Of a DNA stretch of 64,000 nt, positions 22,859 to 36,042 are shown one piece after another. Under the pieces are notes generated by a model, which searched no databases, had not been told where the DNA came from, and was given only the letters and a program-made list of their open reading frames with translations. Each line of letters starts with the position of its first letter. Position 1 is the stretch's first letter. The position numbers and the translations under genes are program-made. This stretch comes from Geosiphon pyriformis. Lineage: Eukaryota > Glomeromycota > Glomeromycetes > Archaeosporales > Geosiphonaceae. The stretch lies in assembly GCA_016748015.1 (NCBI GenBank), contig JAAOMT010000183.1, forward strand, positions 379,313 to 443,312. The letters run 5' to 3'.

Positions 22859-24589
22859 CATATAAAAAATATATTTGTAATATATTTAGTTAATTAGAAC
22901 ATAATATTACAAAATATTAAAATTTTTAAGTATAATTTATTTTATTTATGATTTAATTTTAATTTAATTTATCCAATATTTTTTTTAATAAAAACACAAA
23001 AATACATGTAATAATTAAATTATTATTATTTAATTATTTGTTTTTTATTTAAAAAGTATTTATATAATATCTGATAAAATATGTGCAAAGTTGGCTTAAT
23101 AATAACTATATTTTTTATAACTCTGAATTTACCACAATTTTGTTTAGAAAAAAAACTAATAATATTATAATATTCATATCTGGTGTCTTTTTTTAATTGT
23201 TCATGACTAATATATAATATGTAATAGTTAAATTTTAATAAAATTTTCAACTTTAGTCAAAGCTATTTCTGAAGTTGTTTTATATAACAAGCTGTTATAT
23301 TTACATTTATTCTAATATTAATATATGTAAATTTTTTAAATTAAAAATAAAATTCAAATTGCTATTTTTTTAATTAAATAAAACAACATATTTTATATGT
23401 TATAATAAAAATTGATTATTTCAATATTTTAATATTATTTAAACAGCTTTTTGTTTTTTGTTTTTTATTATTAATACAAACTGCACTAATTTTTTCAAGT
23501 TTAATGCTGCCATTGAAATAAATTCAAATTAACACAATACATTTGTTATGTCAAACTTCAAAAGTGTAATTGGATACAATTGGAATTAGTATTATTCTTA
23601 TTAATTTAGTTGTAATCTGTACTCACAAATTTACTTAATAAATTAAAAGCAACAACATATGCATGTAAACTGTGTAAGAAGAATTATTTAGATAAGAACA
23701 CTAAGTTTCAACTTTAAGTCTATGAGCCATGGGATAATTTCCATAATGTCATAAATTCATTTATCTTTTTTGATAAAGACATTCCGGGTTTCACATATAC
23801 ATAAATATTCAGGTAAATCTGAATATAACTGAATAGTTTCAAGGAAATTTTAATTTAAATTGGGCCAAATATCATAAGTTGCTTTATATCTAAAGAAGCA
23901 TTACCCTGACTTCATTTGGGTTATAAGAAAGAGAGCCTATGTTTTATATTATTGGATCGTGGAGCTGTTACAGTACCCCTACTTCCAAATGCAGTTGTAG
24001 TAATTAATTGTGTAATTGCATTTAAGATTCTTAAATTAAAGAAATCTCAATTTGACACTACGAAAACATCAAAAGCTCGAAAAATTGATATGTGCTAAAA
24101 TTGTACAAGACTTTTTAACTTGACCGGCAAGAATCTTAATTCATATCAATTATTGGAAACAGACTGTAATGATTTGGTTAAAAAAATTTTAGAATTGATG
24201 CTTGCATGATACCTATTTATTGGCTTTTCAAAAAATCAGCTACCCTTCAAAAAAATGTTCTTCTCACACTTGAAAATAATAATTTTGCGGCTATAAAATG
24301 CCTATTGGATTATCACACCGAAAACGCCTTTGATAATATTGGATTGATGAACACTATCACTCCAGGTTTGCCATCAATACAAAGAGCATTTCCAGGTTTG
24401 GTATAATCCTTGTTCAAAATCTTCATCCTAATAGGACTCTTTTCCCAAAATGTATTTGGAATTAAACCTGGATAAATCTCATTTAGGTGTCATTCAACTT
24501 GAACCTCCAAATCAAAGCTTTCACAATTGATATTAATCTCTTTCGAAGGAAAAACACCTTTCAAAAACTAGAACTCATCGTTTTTTAGA
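22859..24589. other. Intergenic, no gene supported
   Basis: 22,859-23,700 is A+T-rich with chance frames (for example 23,026-23,250 on the minus strand). 23,880-24,420 has higher G+C and two short plus-strand open frames (23,916-24,098 and 24,206-24,406) that look like remnants of coding DNA but match nothing I recognise. They may be the decayed upstream part of the Tc1 element that follows. Confidence 0.45.
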
Positions 24590-24900
24590 GAAAGGCTCGA
24601 TTTTTTTAAGTTGTGGAATGGGTTCACACAGAAAAAAATTTAAAACTATGGATGGGCCAGAATCCCCGACCTTAATTCCATAGAAAATATCTGGAAGCTA
24701 ATGAAGGATAAAATCCAGATGCGCAAAATTTCCGAAGACTAAGAGAACTTAGGCTGCTCCAAGAGAGGGGTGGTCTAATTTTAATACTTCAATTCTTCGG
24801 GAAGTTGTGGACCCAATGCCGCGAAAAATTAAAAGAATTTTGGATGTGAATGGAGCCGACAAAATATCAATATATTCAATAAAAGATTCGGGCGTTATTT
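24590..24900 (+). pseudogene. Tc1/mariner transposase C-terminal remnant
   Basis: At about 24,650 a frame reads ARIPDLNSIENIWKLMKDK, the signature around the third catalytic acidic residue of Tc1-type DDE transposases. After a stop and a frameshift the C-terminal piece REVVDPMPRKIKRIL appears at about 24,795, matching the family's conserved tail. Only this end of the element survives. The sequence ACAACTGTAC at about 24,908 could be the right terminus but its partner was not found. Confidence 0.72.
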
Positions 24901-25229
24901 TCCGAGACAACTGTACAAGCTAGGAAGAGATCAAATATACTTCATTGAACTGGAAATCGGAAACCAACATTTTGCAGTAGCCAGTTCCATTTGACAATTC
25001 AAATATTTAAAAGGAATTATAATGTGAGCTGTTAGCCCCGTAATAAATACATTTAAGGGTTAAGATCGCTCTGTATTCGAAATACCCACATATTGGTTAA
25101 AATTTTGATTATAAATTTGCCAGGCTCCGTTTATTTAATGAATTTATGAAAATGCCACAAGAGACGACTTCTATCCGAAGCTTTAAATATTCTCAAAACC
25201 ATTCCATGAGAGTTTAAGTTAAATATGAC

Positions 25230-26928
25230 TCAATTCAACAGCATAACTGACAGATAACTATTAAGGATAGCAATGGTAAGCTCATGATTGTCAAAGAAAT
25301 TTTCGTGACCCAATTTTGAAGCTGAAAAATATTTTGAAAACTTGCCTTTGAAAATTCGAGCATATGATTGAAATCGAGGTTTTTGATGACATCGTTAGAT
25401 GTGTGAATGTATGGGTTGCTGTCATGAAATTCACTTTCAATTGTAAAGGCAGATGGGTATCCAGCCTGTAAAGGTATTTTGATCGGAGAAAATTAATCCC
25501 AAAGAACGATATATAATCAGATGAACTTTAATTTGAACTCACCTTTCGCCAAGATGCATGATCAGAACAGGCATACCTTTAAAAGGGGTATAAAAATGTA
25601 TTTGGGTTAATCGAATTTTTCGACATTATTAATGATTTAAATTTTGGCAAATGTAAATTAAAATCCCCTCACCCGCATTCGGTATCTTTCCAGGGGATTT
25701 TAGCATATTTCTCGACGAGTGCTTTGATAAAGACTGTCAATTGAGGGTCAACGTAGTCTGTAATAATGCCAAAAGATTCTGGCTTTTTGCCGACGTAACC
25801 AGTCATATCGTTCTATAAAATAAAGCAAGGTTAAGTTTTATCTAATTCAAATGTACGTTTTCATATAAAAAACCTATACCTGCAACATGGCAATGACATC
25901 CCTGCCTTGTTTCTCGTATTCTATAGCGATGGCTTGAGAGCCGAGTAAACCACCTTCTTCGGCAGAATACCAATGAAATTCCACAGGACGTACGGGTTTG
26001 AACCCACCTTTAACCAATACACGGAAAGCTTCAAGAATAGTGACCGTACCGCTCCCATCATCGTCAGCTATCCATCAAAGATTTCATTAATTCTCATTTT
26101 GAATTTTATAATATCGAATAAAAATAATACATACCACCAGGTGCACTTCCAAACGATGGAAACCACATATTAACAGAGTCCTGATGAGCGCCAACAATCA
26201 CAACTTCATTTTCCTTATTCGGTTCAGTTCCATTAAACCTAGCGATAATTGAATTTTGTCCCCAGTTATGCTTGAATTTTCTTACAGATACCACGTTTTT
26301 GTCCGGAGCTGTCGCGATGATATCAGCTATTTTTTCGTAAAGCCAATCTGAAGAGGAGGCACCAGATCGTGATTTGTAGTAACGGGTACGGAAAGAAGTA
26401 AATTTTTCCAGGTTTTCTTGCATATATTTAGTGGTCAAGTCAGCAAGGAAAGGAGTTACTTCTTCCTGGAATTTTGGTTCGACTGGGAATTCTGAGTTAA
26501 AAATCAGAAAAGCAAGAGATTTTGAGGTTTGTATTTTATAAAAGAAATCAAATATGAAATACATCCTCGTCGTTTCAATCGAAAACGTGATCATACTTAC
26601 CGCGTGTTTTCCCATTATTTATTTTGAAAGTTTTACCCAAATCCTCATAATCAGTAATATCCATAAACTTGACTCGTTGCCGAAACAATTCCCAGATTTC
26701 ACTTTCCGTCATCCATACTGCGGGTTTATTTTCGGCGGTTTGAATGAGCCTTAAGTCCTCGCTATCTTCATCATTGGTGTTCTTGATGACAGTAAGTGAT
26801 TTGACCGGTTCGACTTGATGTTGAAACTTTATCGTGATACGATGATGAAATATCTCTGTACTTGGTAACGCCAAGACGGATGCTGGTAAAGCAACAAGCA
26901 AAGACACAAGCGACAATAATTTAACCAT
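25230..26928 (-). CDS. Secreted M28-family zinc aminopeptidase, 7 exons, 405 aa
   Basis: Exons (descending): 26928-26601, 26491-26135, 26067-25880, 25812-25673, 25576-25543, 25465-25346, 25280-25230; total 1,218 nt with consistent phases. Residues 1-20 form a signal peptide ([20 protein letters not shown]). Residues 24-105 look like a propeptide and 112 onward the peptidase domain. Metal and catalytic residues of M28 leucyl aminopeptidases are all present: His212 and Asp214 (GAHQDS), Asp231 in ADDDGSG, the Glu265-Glu266 pair (SAEEGG), Asp310 (IITDYVD) and His370 (YIHTSND). Cys337 and Cys341 sit where related enzymes have a disulfide. It should release N-terminal, mainly hydrophobic, residues from peptides outside the cell. 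Intron 6 has a GC donor (GCAAGT); without splicing there the C-terminus loses its family resemblance. Unlike nearby elements it has no stops or shifts. Confidence 0.93.
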
Positions 26929-27899
26929 ATTTCTTGAACCCTGTTTTCTTAAAGAAATTAAAATAAAAAATTAAAGCCATTACACATATTATAAATTTTA
27001 CGAAAATTGATAAAATTTTGATTCCCAACTTACCTTCAAATATGGAAAAAATATTTCAAGCTGACTTTAAAAAATTCCCCTTAAATACCAAAAAAAAATT
27101 CCATTCCCCTTATTGCCATATGTCACCTACCCATTAGGCCCGTAAGTAAGTCTCATGCCCTCGCACGAAACAAGAATCAGTCTGAGAGACTTCCATAAGA
27201 GGCTACTACTTTATTCGGCTGGTTTCTGGTGTGACGTTTCGTTCTTTTTCATTTTGAGTGACGATGTTTTACTTAATGAGGATAGCGCAAAATTTTTCGA
27301 GACAATTAAGCAGGAATGCCTTATTGAACAGATAAAAATGTAAGCCTTACTAGCTTTTTTCAAAAGCAAAAAAAACTAGGACAAAATTAAATAAGTTTTG
27401 ATTTACTAACAGTCTTAAAAAATTGAATCGTAATCATTAAATTTAAGTAATTTGAAAAATCTAACTTTCAAAATGAAAATAACTGAATAACTTTTTTGTA
27501 TTTATGGCTTCAAATTTAAACTTACGTCATTTTTTTATTATTAAATATAATTTATTCAATATTTATTGAATATAAAAGTTTTTATTAATTGAAATTATGA
27601 TTTTTCAATTGGGTTTAAATATTTTTCCAATATTTGTATTACAGATTTTTTTTATTTGCTATAACAAGGTGTAATCCTTCCACTGTTTAATCTAGGTAAC
27701 TATAGATGTGGATCGTGCGGTTTCAACACGTGACCAGCCATCTGGACTTACGTTAAAGATGGCGCGTTATAATATAATCCAAAGATTAAAAGTAGATTAG
27801 CACGATTTTTCCAGTTATAATCTACTAAGTCCAAATTGTCTGTGTAGGACCATCCGTTCCTTTTGTAATCTAATCTCATTTCTGCAGTAGGCATCTATA
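26929..27899. other. Upstream region of the peptidase gene, one unidentified frame
   Basis: The peptidase promoter must lie in the first few hundred bases, but no certain element was found; a TATTTAAG on the minus strand near 27,083 is a weak TATA candidate. An open frame at 27,155-27,343 (+, starting MPSHETRISLRDFHKR) has coding-like composition but no recognisable domain and no partner exons. The rest is A+T-rich. Confidence 0.4.
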
Positions 27900-29450
27900 C
27901 CTAACTTTATGAGCAATCAGGAGTAATCTGACAGTCTCTACAATTTTAGATGTTGCTATTTTCGCATTGTTATACAAATTCAATGCTTCACGGTACTAAT
28001 CTTTTAATACAAACCCTTTCACCAGGATCATGTCCCATCTCAAATCTGCCGAATCATGAATGCCATTGCAAGAGGCCAATTCCGATAACTTTTGTAAGAT
28101 TCCAAAATTGTCAATGCCTAGGCCAGAACTAGAGGGCTACTTAATCCCACAATTTCAATGTCTGACGCACATTCGAAAATATGATCAGAAACATCAAACC
28201 CCACATTTAATACATGGCATATTAGAATATCCAACATTGTACAGTTTCTTTTGTTCAGCCATCAGAAGCCTACCATGTAGTGCTTTCATTATGTAGGTGC
28301 AGAGCCCAGCTGTTTTGGCACTGGTGAAACCGGAATTAAAGTGTGAATCTGAGTGTCAGACCAAAACCATTTTTTCCCAAACAATGTCATTAACAAAATT
28401 TATATCTAGACATTTTTTTGCTAGTTTAATTTCCCATCGAGCACGGTTGGCAGCTTTGTAGTCATAATGGATAAAATATTGGGATAGGTAGACCATTTTT
28501 GCTCTGTAAAAACCTCTCTGAAATCCTACACGATATCCCGATTTTTGACAATGTAGCCACATTAGCTAAATGATCGGCTATTTCATTCCCGAGTGGCCTT
28601 TAACTTTGATCCAATTTACCAACAGGCTTTTCTCTCTCACTATATTTGCAATTCTGTGCCTTTCCATCCAGCATTTATTTCTGAAGTCAACTCTATAATT
28701 CCCAATTTCATCTTTACACATGCTTATCGCAGCACTATTGTTTGTAAAAACATCGCAAAATCTACCTTTAAGCATGCATTCCAAAGCTAATGCCATTGCT
28801 GCCAATTCGGCTTTGTCCCTTGTTTAAGTTATAGAAATAGGCAGCAGCACTACCAATAACCATTTTTTACATATCCATTTGTATAAATTGACAATCTCTC
28901 CATATTACACTCCTTTAATCACGAATATATCTCACTAAAATCCAACAGAGAATCAAAGTTGGCATCCATCGTGCTTATTAATCTACTGTTCCTATTTAGA
29001 TTTATTGCATTGTCCAATTCTACCAAATATTCGGCACAAATTTTGAACCAGATTGGTATGAGCCCTTTTGGATCCAGGCACTTCTATTTCTTGAAAGTGG
29101 TCCAAGTCATAACATTGCTCTTTTTATCCAATAACTGTTTAATGTAAACAACACCCAATTTTTTCAAACTCTTCACTGTCTTATAGTAAACTGCTTCATC
29201 CAAGATATCCATCACCATGGTACCACTCCCAGGTTTGAAAGATTGTACCTTGATATTGTCCATTTCTAAACCAAATTTTGATAACACCTGCCATGTAAAA
29301 AAATCGAGAAACTGGTTCTTAACTTTGCAGCTGTTACTAACAAATTTTTTGGTCTCTACTCCAATGTATCCAAATCTATAAACCAATATTCGTAAAGCCT
29401 TCCAAGCAAACCTTAACATTCGCAAACTTAACAGTTGCAGTCACTTTATT
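27900..29450 (-). mobile_element. LINE (non-LTR) retrotransposon remnant, RNase H end
   Basis: Reading the minus strand from 29,425, there is a stretch after the reverse transcriptase (29,084-29,425), then an RNase H domain. Its IYTNGYVKNG start (near 28,880) has Asn in place of the first catalytic Asp. Residues ALALECMLKGRFCDVFTNN and VKGHSGMK follow at 28,578-28,805. A C-terminal zinc-knuckle-like part reads CIKCG, then DHIFEC after a frameshift (about 28,150-28,200). The same domain order occurs in the two plus-strand LINEs of this window, but the sequence differs, so this is another family. Stops and shifts throughout; no complete frame. Confidence 0.72.
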
Positions 29451-30020
29451 CTCAGCCTGGACTTGGGCGAAAGTCTTGACATTATAGAAACATAAGTTGG
29501 CTTTTTTTAAACTTGGTTCACACAAGCCAAATTTTTTCAAGTTGATACTTCGATTAATCTAGGATGCATTACGTTGTCACATGACTATTTTCCACTTATA
29601 TTATTTCCCAATCATAAGATTTGTCATATCAAAGAAGACCATTATGTATTAAATAACTATTAATTTTATTTCTCCAATTTTTCATGTATAAATTTAAAGA
29701 ACTTTATAAATTTCTTGTATATTTTAAACGTTTTTTCACAATTATCTATTCTATTCTGCAATACTAATTAAAGTTTTTTATTTTTTTTCAAATATTTTTA
29801 ATAATTAAACCAATAACAAAAATAAGTATATTATTTAATATTTCTTTTAATACTAAAAATTTATTTTTTGTTAAACTTTTTTTCAATTATATATAGTTAT
29901 TATATAGTCTGTAATAATTTTAAAAAATATTTTTCTAATTATCTCAATTAATATTATAGACCTAATATTAATTAAAATATCTTTTTATTTATGTAATTTA
30001 AAAATTATTAAAATTCAAGT
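29450..30020. other. A+T-rich spacer
   Basis: Non-coding A+T-rich sequence between the minus-strand LINE remnant and the 5' truncation point of the plus-strand LINE. Nothing else was recognised. Confidence 0.6.
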
Positions 30021-30785
30021 TTTAATCTTGTTTGGTTCAGACTGGCTTGTAATTACTTGGCCAATACTTTTTTTTATTCTGTTGCCCAATCTTTCAGTAT
30101 CAGATCTCAGCTTTTGAATGTTTTCAGTTTTAATAAATTTTCTGTGGTATAGTATAGTCTTTTTAAAGCTAATTTGAATGTTATTAATGTTTATACAGAT
30201 GAATCTTTGAAAAACTTGGGTACATGTGAGATAAAGTATGATGCAGCTGTGTTTTTCTTTGATTTGAATGTAGGTGTTGGAGTTGAAGTTGGTGAATTAG
30301 TGTCTTTTATATTGGCAGAATTATAGATAATTGCTTTAGATTTGGAATGTGTTCTAGCTTATAGTACTGTTATAATTTATTTTAACAGTTAAGCCATGCT
30401 GGATATATATGCTGCAGAGCTGAACTTGGCCTTGCCAAACTTTTTTAATAGTTGCTAATTGGAGAGGCATTGTATTGTAAACTTAAATAAAAATAAAAGG
30501 CTTAATATATCTCGGAATAAAATCAAAAAACATTTGAGTATAGTGGACAATAAATGTGCTGACAAGTTGGCCAATTTGGCTTTATGTTTAAATTTGGTTT
30601 TTTCTGTTTTGATCCATAAAAAATGCATTGGTGCTGATGAAATGACAATTTTTGGAGATATTTTCAAAGTTGTTTATTATGTACATTAAGAGGTTGAACT
30701 CAGATCTGATGTTATTAATGCAAATATAAAAAAAATATTGTTTGGATTTGGACCACCTCAGTTTGGCACCCTAATTTACATATGA
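30020..30785 (+). mobile_element. LINE copy 1, left part (RNase H), split by Gypsy element A
   Basis: The sequence aligns with the longer LINE copy at 61,080-61,830. The RNase H domain starts NVYTDESLKNLGT (catalytic Asp at 30,198-30,200 kept) and continues to NKCADKLANLA near 30,560. The second DS motif has become NS followed by a stop. Nothing upstream of the RNase H is present, so the copy is 5'-truncated as is usual for LINEs. At 30,786 the Gypsy LTR begins, and the LINE resumes at 53,333. Confidence 0.75.
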
Positions 30786-31613
30786 TATTACAAATGATTA
30801 TTTGGGGTCTCAAATCAAATAACAAACCCATAACTTGGTGTTCAATAGCTGACTATCTTGATAATATTTGAAGGTTTTTGTGATCTGAAAGTTTTGGGTT
30901 GAAGTTTTTTGTATAATGAACAGAGGTTCAATAGTTGTTTTTAGTAGTCTTTTGAAATTACAATTCCATTAATTTTTTTTTCAGCTTAGTGACCAGCAAT
31001 TTTTTGGTAAATAATTCTTAAATTCAAGTGTTTATTCTTTCACAAGAGTCTTTACCAGACAATTTTTAATATTAATAACTCAGCACTTAATTCTTAATCA
31101 ATTAGTAAACAACAAAAAAAATAAAATACAAAAAAAAATTAAAGAAACAAAATATAAGCCAAGATAATAAAAGTTAATATTTTATCAATAGCTATGATCA
31201 AGAGCTATTGTTCCAATATGATCAAATATTCAATACTATCAACATGAAATGTTAATAGTAGGGAAAGTGATTTAGATAGTAAATAATTATTTATTAATAT
31301 TGATAATTCTAATAGAAATGTGGTAATGAAGAGATATTGGTAATGATTTTCTTTTTTTTTTGTTTTTAATGCTCTTACTATATATATATAATTTAAGTTT
31401 TACAAGATTGCTTTATATTCTTAAGCAATGTTTATATTGCTGAACAATGTGCCTTAATTTTCTAACATTGCTTTATATTGTTGAGCAATGTGCTGTAATT
31501 TTTGATATTGCTTTATATTGCTAAGCAATATGCTTACATGCTAACTATTACTTTCCTATTGGTCTATCTGTTTTCTTATTATTTTTCTTTATATATTTTC
31601 TTTATGAGTAATA
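30786..31613 (-). repeat. 3' LTR of element A
   Basis: 828 bp, homologous to 52,558-53,332 (775 bp). The length difference comes mainly from extra copies of an ATTGCT...AGCAAT palindrome unit at 31,420-31,540. The plus-strand left terminus is TATTACA, a G-to-A change from TGTTACA. A polypurine tract (minus-strand AAAAGAAGAAAATAA) abuts it on the internal side. Confidence 0.85.
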
Positions 31614-32681
31614 TTATTTTCTTCTTTTAATATTAAGCTCTGTCGAAATTTTCACTTTAAATTAAGTCTAATGTTTCTTTTTTTAATACTGTTTGTTCAA
31701 CTTTGTTTTTTATATCTTTGATTTACATGTTGTTCATTTTTTTCTATTGGTTAATGGTGATTGTTTCTATGTTGGAGTGTAACAATATTTCTGGGTAATT
31801 TTAAAATATTATGTATAGTTGATAGATTGTTCTAATGTGCAATGTCAGATATGTTTTTTTCTGATAATATTTTCAATATTCTGTATTATTTTTTGATTGA
31901 ATATTCTTTTGGTTTTATCAAAATATAATTTTTAAATGTTCAATTTTTGTCCCAACTAATAGTAGCAGTATAATATTGGAAGTTGTTCTGTCTATTGTTT
32001 CCAATTATCTTTTGAAAGTTCTTTTGTTGGAACTATAATAGATATTTTTCCAAAAGTGTTCTTTATTTTTTTTACTATTTTATCTAACCAGTTTCTTGAT
32101 TGTTTTTGTGGTTGCTGGTATGGTGTATTTTTTTCTTTTTGTTTGGTGTTTTAATAACAAATTGTTTGGTAGTTGATGACAATTTCTATGTTTAATTGTT
32201 GTTGACTTAAGGCCTAAAACAATTGTTAAGCTAAAGTGTGAATATGATTTGGTATTTCCATTTTTTTTGTTGTTTTTGTTGTATATACCATGTTTTTATA
32301 TACTCTTTTGGTTGTTCAATTTGATGTGTTTGGTTTAATAATTATAATTGGTTCCAAATCTTGTGGAATTTTATCTGGTTGGATTAGTGTTCATTGTACT
32401 CCCAGTTGTGAAATATTATTGGTAAATGATAATACTATATAGTGATATGATTTTAGTCGATTACCATGTACTGCTTTGGCTAAAATTTTGTTGTTCTATT
32501 TTAATTTATAAGCTTCATTTCTTAGAATTTCTTTTATGTAAAATGGTTCACTTTATTGTTTTTTTGCTTTGGTATAATGTAAAAATACTTTGTTTCCAAT
32601 CCTAAATTCAACTAGTTTATCTAGTAATTAATTATTATGTCTTTTTTTTTGTGATTTTTGAATATTATTAGCTGGTTTTTG

Positions 32682-33560
32682 CTATTTGTTTTCTAGTGTT
32701 TCCATTAAGTCATATGTTTTTCTCAACAATGTTTCTTGGAAATTGTCTTCTGTTATTGGTTCAGTTAAATACATGCTGACTTCTATTTTCACTGGTACTG
32801 TTGCTGTTCTACCATATACTAATTTAAATAGTGTTGCTTGTCTAGTGTCTTGCTTTATTGTCTGATAAGCAAATAATACTGATGGTATAAACAAATCCCA
32901 TTTGTTTTGATTTTCTTGACTGATTTTGGCAATTGTTTTACACAATGTTCTATTGAACTTTTCGACTAAGCTGTTGGTTTGTGAATAATATGGTGATGAT
33001 AATGGTTTTTTTATTCCAAATCTTTGACTTAATTCTGCTAATATTCTATTTACAAAGTGAGTTTCTTGGTTAAATAGTAATTTTTTTGGGCATCTGTGTT
33101 AACAAATCAAATTTTAATGAACAAATTTGGCAATAGATTCTGCATTTGTTCTTTGAATGGCTTTTGTTTTTGGCCATTTTGTGAGATAATTCATGGCTAC
33201 TGCAATATATCTGTTGCCTCTGCTGGTTATAGTTAATGGTCCAACTAAGTCAATTCCAATGTGATCAAATGATTATTTTACTTTAATTGTTCTTAAAGAC
33301 TTACTGGGTCTTGTTTTTACTTTTCTCTAACAAACATCACAATTTTGAATATATTGAATGATGTCTGGATACATTAATGGCCAATAGTATCTTTTTTTGA
33401 TTCTTTCTATAGTTGCTTTTTTGTGAAAATGTTCTGCTGTTGAATCAAAGGACATGTTGAATAATATTGTTTCTTTCTTTGGTTCTGTGATTACTTTGGT
33501 TGGTTGATTTGAATTCTTTCTGTTTTTCTAATAAAATATATCTTGGTGAATGATAAAATA
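32682..33560 (-). pseudogene. Element A integrase region, inactivated
   Basis: Reading leftward: a zinc-binding HHCC-type remnant near 33,450-33,330, the catalytic core, and the open frame 32,945-32,682 (MCKTIAKISQENQNKWDLF), homologous to element B at 48,676-48,931. The core motif expected to read SDQGTHF is FNQETHF (about 33,075-33,095), so the second catalytic Asp is Asn. Numerous stops are present. The equivalent position in element B is also Asn. Confidence 0.7.
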
Positions 33561-34260
33561 TTTGGACTGTTGTTTGATATGGGTTTGTTTTTTTTGAAAT
33601 AATTTTTCTTTAAACTGTTGAGTATTTATAAAATGTTAAAGTTGTTGCTATTTTTGTGTATTCATTTTTTGTTATATTTTTGGATTAGAATGTTCTTAGA
33701 TTTGTTTTATTTATGACAAACCATTGGCATTTCCATTTTTTTTTTCTCTTTTTGTAATGTATTGTATAATTAAATAGTAAAAGTTCTATTTTCTATCTAG
33801 CATGACAATCATCTCTAAATTCTTACTTCTGGATTGAAGTCAATCTTTTATAGTTAGTGTATATGTCGAATTTCTGGCTTAAGTATTTTTTTTATTTTAT
33901 AACTGCCCAATAGATTGCTAAGTGTTTTAGTACTGGAGTTTCATAGTTCTTTTCAGCTGGACTCAAATTTTGGTTGGCATATATTATTGGATGTTCTCTT
34001 CTATCTGGTCCTTTCTGAGATAGTACAGCTCCTAATACTTAACCTAACACATTGGTTGTGATTATGAATGGCTTGCTATGTTCTGAATAGATCAGTATTG
34101 GAACTTGAATAAGCTTTCTTTTTAATATATTAAAAGCTTTTTACTGGTTTTTTGTCTATTCATATTTGGTATTCTTTGTTTGGAGCTAGTATAATGGTTG
34201 AGCCAGTTTGGAAAAGTTTTTGATGAAATGGCAATAGTAATCTGCAAATTCCAAGAATAC

Positions 34261-35010
34261 TTATAGTTCAGTTAAGTTGGTAGATACTGAAAAGTTTTTA
34301 ACTATCTTAATTTTGTCTGGATCTGTCTTAATTCCGTCTTTGCTCACAATATGTTCTAAAAATTTTAATTCCATTTTGCCAAATAAACCTTTGTTGGCAT
34401 TTAACTTTAGCTTTGTTCTTCTTAATCTTTCAAATACTTGCTGTAGATAATGAAGATGATCATCAAATATCTTTAAAAACACATTGGTATTATCCAAATA
34501 GACAACTACTGATTTTTATAACAGTCCAGTATAGATAATTTCTATAAGTTATTGGAATGTTGTTGGAGTATTCATTAAGCCAAATAGCATTACTTCAAAC
34601 TCAAAATTTTCCTCTCTTGTTGTGAATATGGTCTTCTCTTTATTAACTGGATTTATGGCTACTTGCCAATAACTGCTATCTAAGTTTAGCATTAAGAACT
34701 ATTTTTTTTCTTCAAATGCATTAAAAAGTTCTTGGATTTTTAGAGTTGAGTAGCTATCTCTTTTTGTTATTCCATTAAGTTTTTAGTAATCCATGCAAAA
34801 CCAAATCTTTCCATTCTTTTTACAGACTTGTACTACTAGTGATGACCATGAGTTCATTGATAGTTAAATTAACTCATTGTTCAACATCCAGTTGATTTCT
34901 TGTCAGATGATTTCATAACTTGCTGGTAGTACTCAGTATGCTCTTTGTTTGATTGGCATTATATCTCTAGTTTTGATCTGATGTTAGATTATATCAGTTC
35001 TGCCAAATTC
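34261..35010 (-). pseudogene. Element A reverse transcriptase region, inactivated
   Basis: The frame 34,497-34,261 (MDNTNVFLKIFDDHLHYLQQ) follows the active-site box, which reads Y-L-D-N at 34,500-34,489 in place of YLDD. The second aspartate codon has changed to AAT. Upstream RT blocks are present in order but with stops. Aligned with element B, which has lost the other aspartate of the same box. Confidence 0.75.
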
Positions 35011-35430
35011 ATTTTCATTAGCAAAGATATCATTGAAGTCATTAAGTAATATTTTCAGCTGTATATATTGTAGTAGATCTAAATTTCTCAAGTTTATTTA
35101 TTCTAATTGTTCTGGTTGGAGCAGATAATATTCTTCTCATCTATATATTGTTTGTGATATGATATTCACATATTCACACAGTTGTGAAAAGTCTAGAATG
35201 GGATTTGGTAATTGTTCTTCAACTTCAGTGCTTAAATATCCAATAATAGTTCTTTTTGGTATTTCAATGACATTTCCTGTTGTATTATAGATGAGAATTT
35301 TGATGTGTTTAGGGCTTTTAGCTGGTATGTAAAGATTGGTAAGTTCAATCTTTCCTGATTCACAAATTACAGCTTCTGCTTAAAACATTTGAGCCTGATT
35401 CTTTACTTTTCTTTTTATGACTAACATGTA

Positions 35431-35940
35431 CTAGTTATATAGTAGGAAAAAAATTAATTGATGAGTGGAGATAATTTCTCTCTTGTCAATAATTTTTTTC
35501 TTTGCCATGTTGACTAATACATCTATTCTATCCATAAATCTGAATTTACTAATCTCTCTAGCTGTAATCCTTAATTCTTCCTTGTTTCTTACTAATACCA
35601 ATTGAACTATTTTAACCAGAGGTAGGAATATTGCTTGTGTTATCTTTTTGTTTGACTCTATGATATAGATCTTTTCTAAGTCATTTTGTAACATTATAAT
35701 AATATTTCTTACATATTCTGTATCAATTATTTCTTCTCTGATATTGATTCTTTTTTTTGCTAAATTACTCCTAGATGTTAATTGAATTATTGTTGTTGCT
35801 AGAATTTCCAGTGCTACTTTAAGATCAATACAGATGCATAAATATAGTTTCAATTTGATGGCTTTTTTTCTAAAATATCTCAAATCAAACTCTGCATCAA
35901 TATTATGCACATATTCTGGCATAATATCTTTATTATTATC
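35431..35940 (-). pseudogene. Element A dUTPase domain, decayed
   Basis: A 163-codon open frame (35,922-35,431) keeps the outline of all five dUTPase motifs seen in element B, but key glycines are lost. Motif I is AEFDLR, motif II TSRSNLAKK, motif III EEIIDTEYVRN, motif IV KKITQAIF, and motif V ISKFRFMDR. The Gly-to-Glu/Arg and Ala-to-Thr changes are all explained by G-to-A transitions. It remains open although the protein cannot be active. Confidence 0.7.
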
Positions 35941-36042
35941 ATTAAACTATTTAAGTTTCTGCTCTTTGGTAAGATCAGAAAGTGTGATATATTGTTCTGA
36001 GTTTAAATTAAAGTTTAAACCATTGTTATTATTATTGCCATT

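Noticed and set aside
26554-26754. Plus-strand open frame over the peptidase gene
   Set aside because: Antisense shadow of exon 1 of the aminopeptidase.
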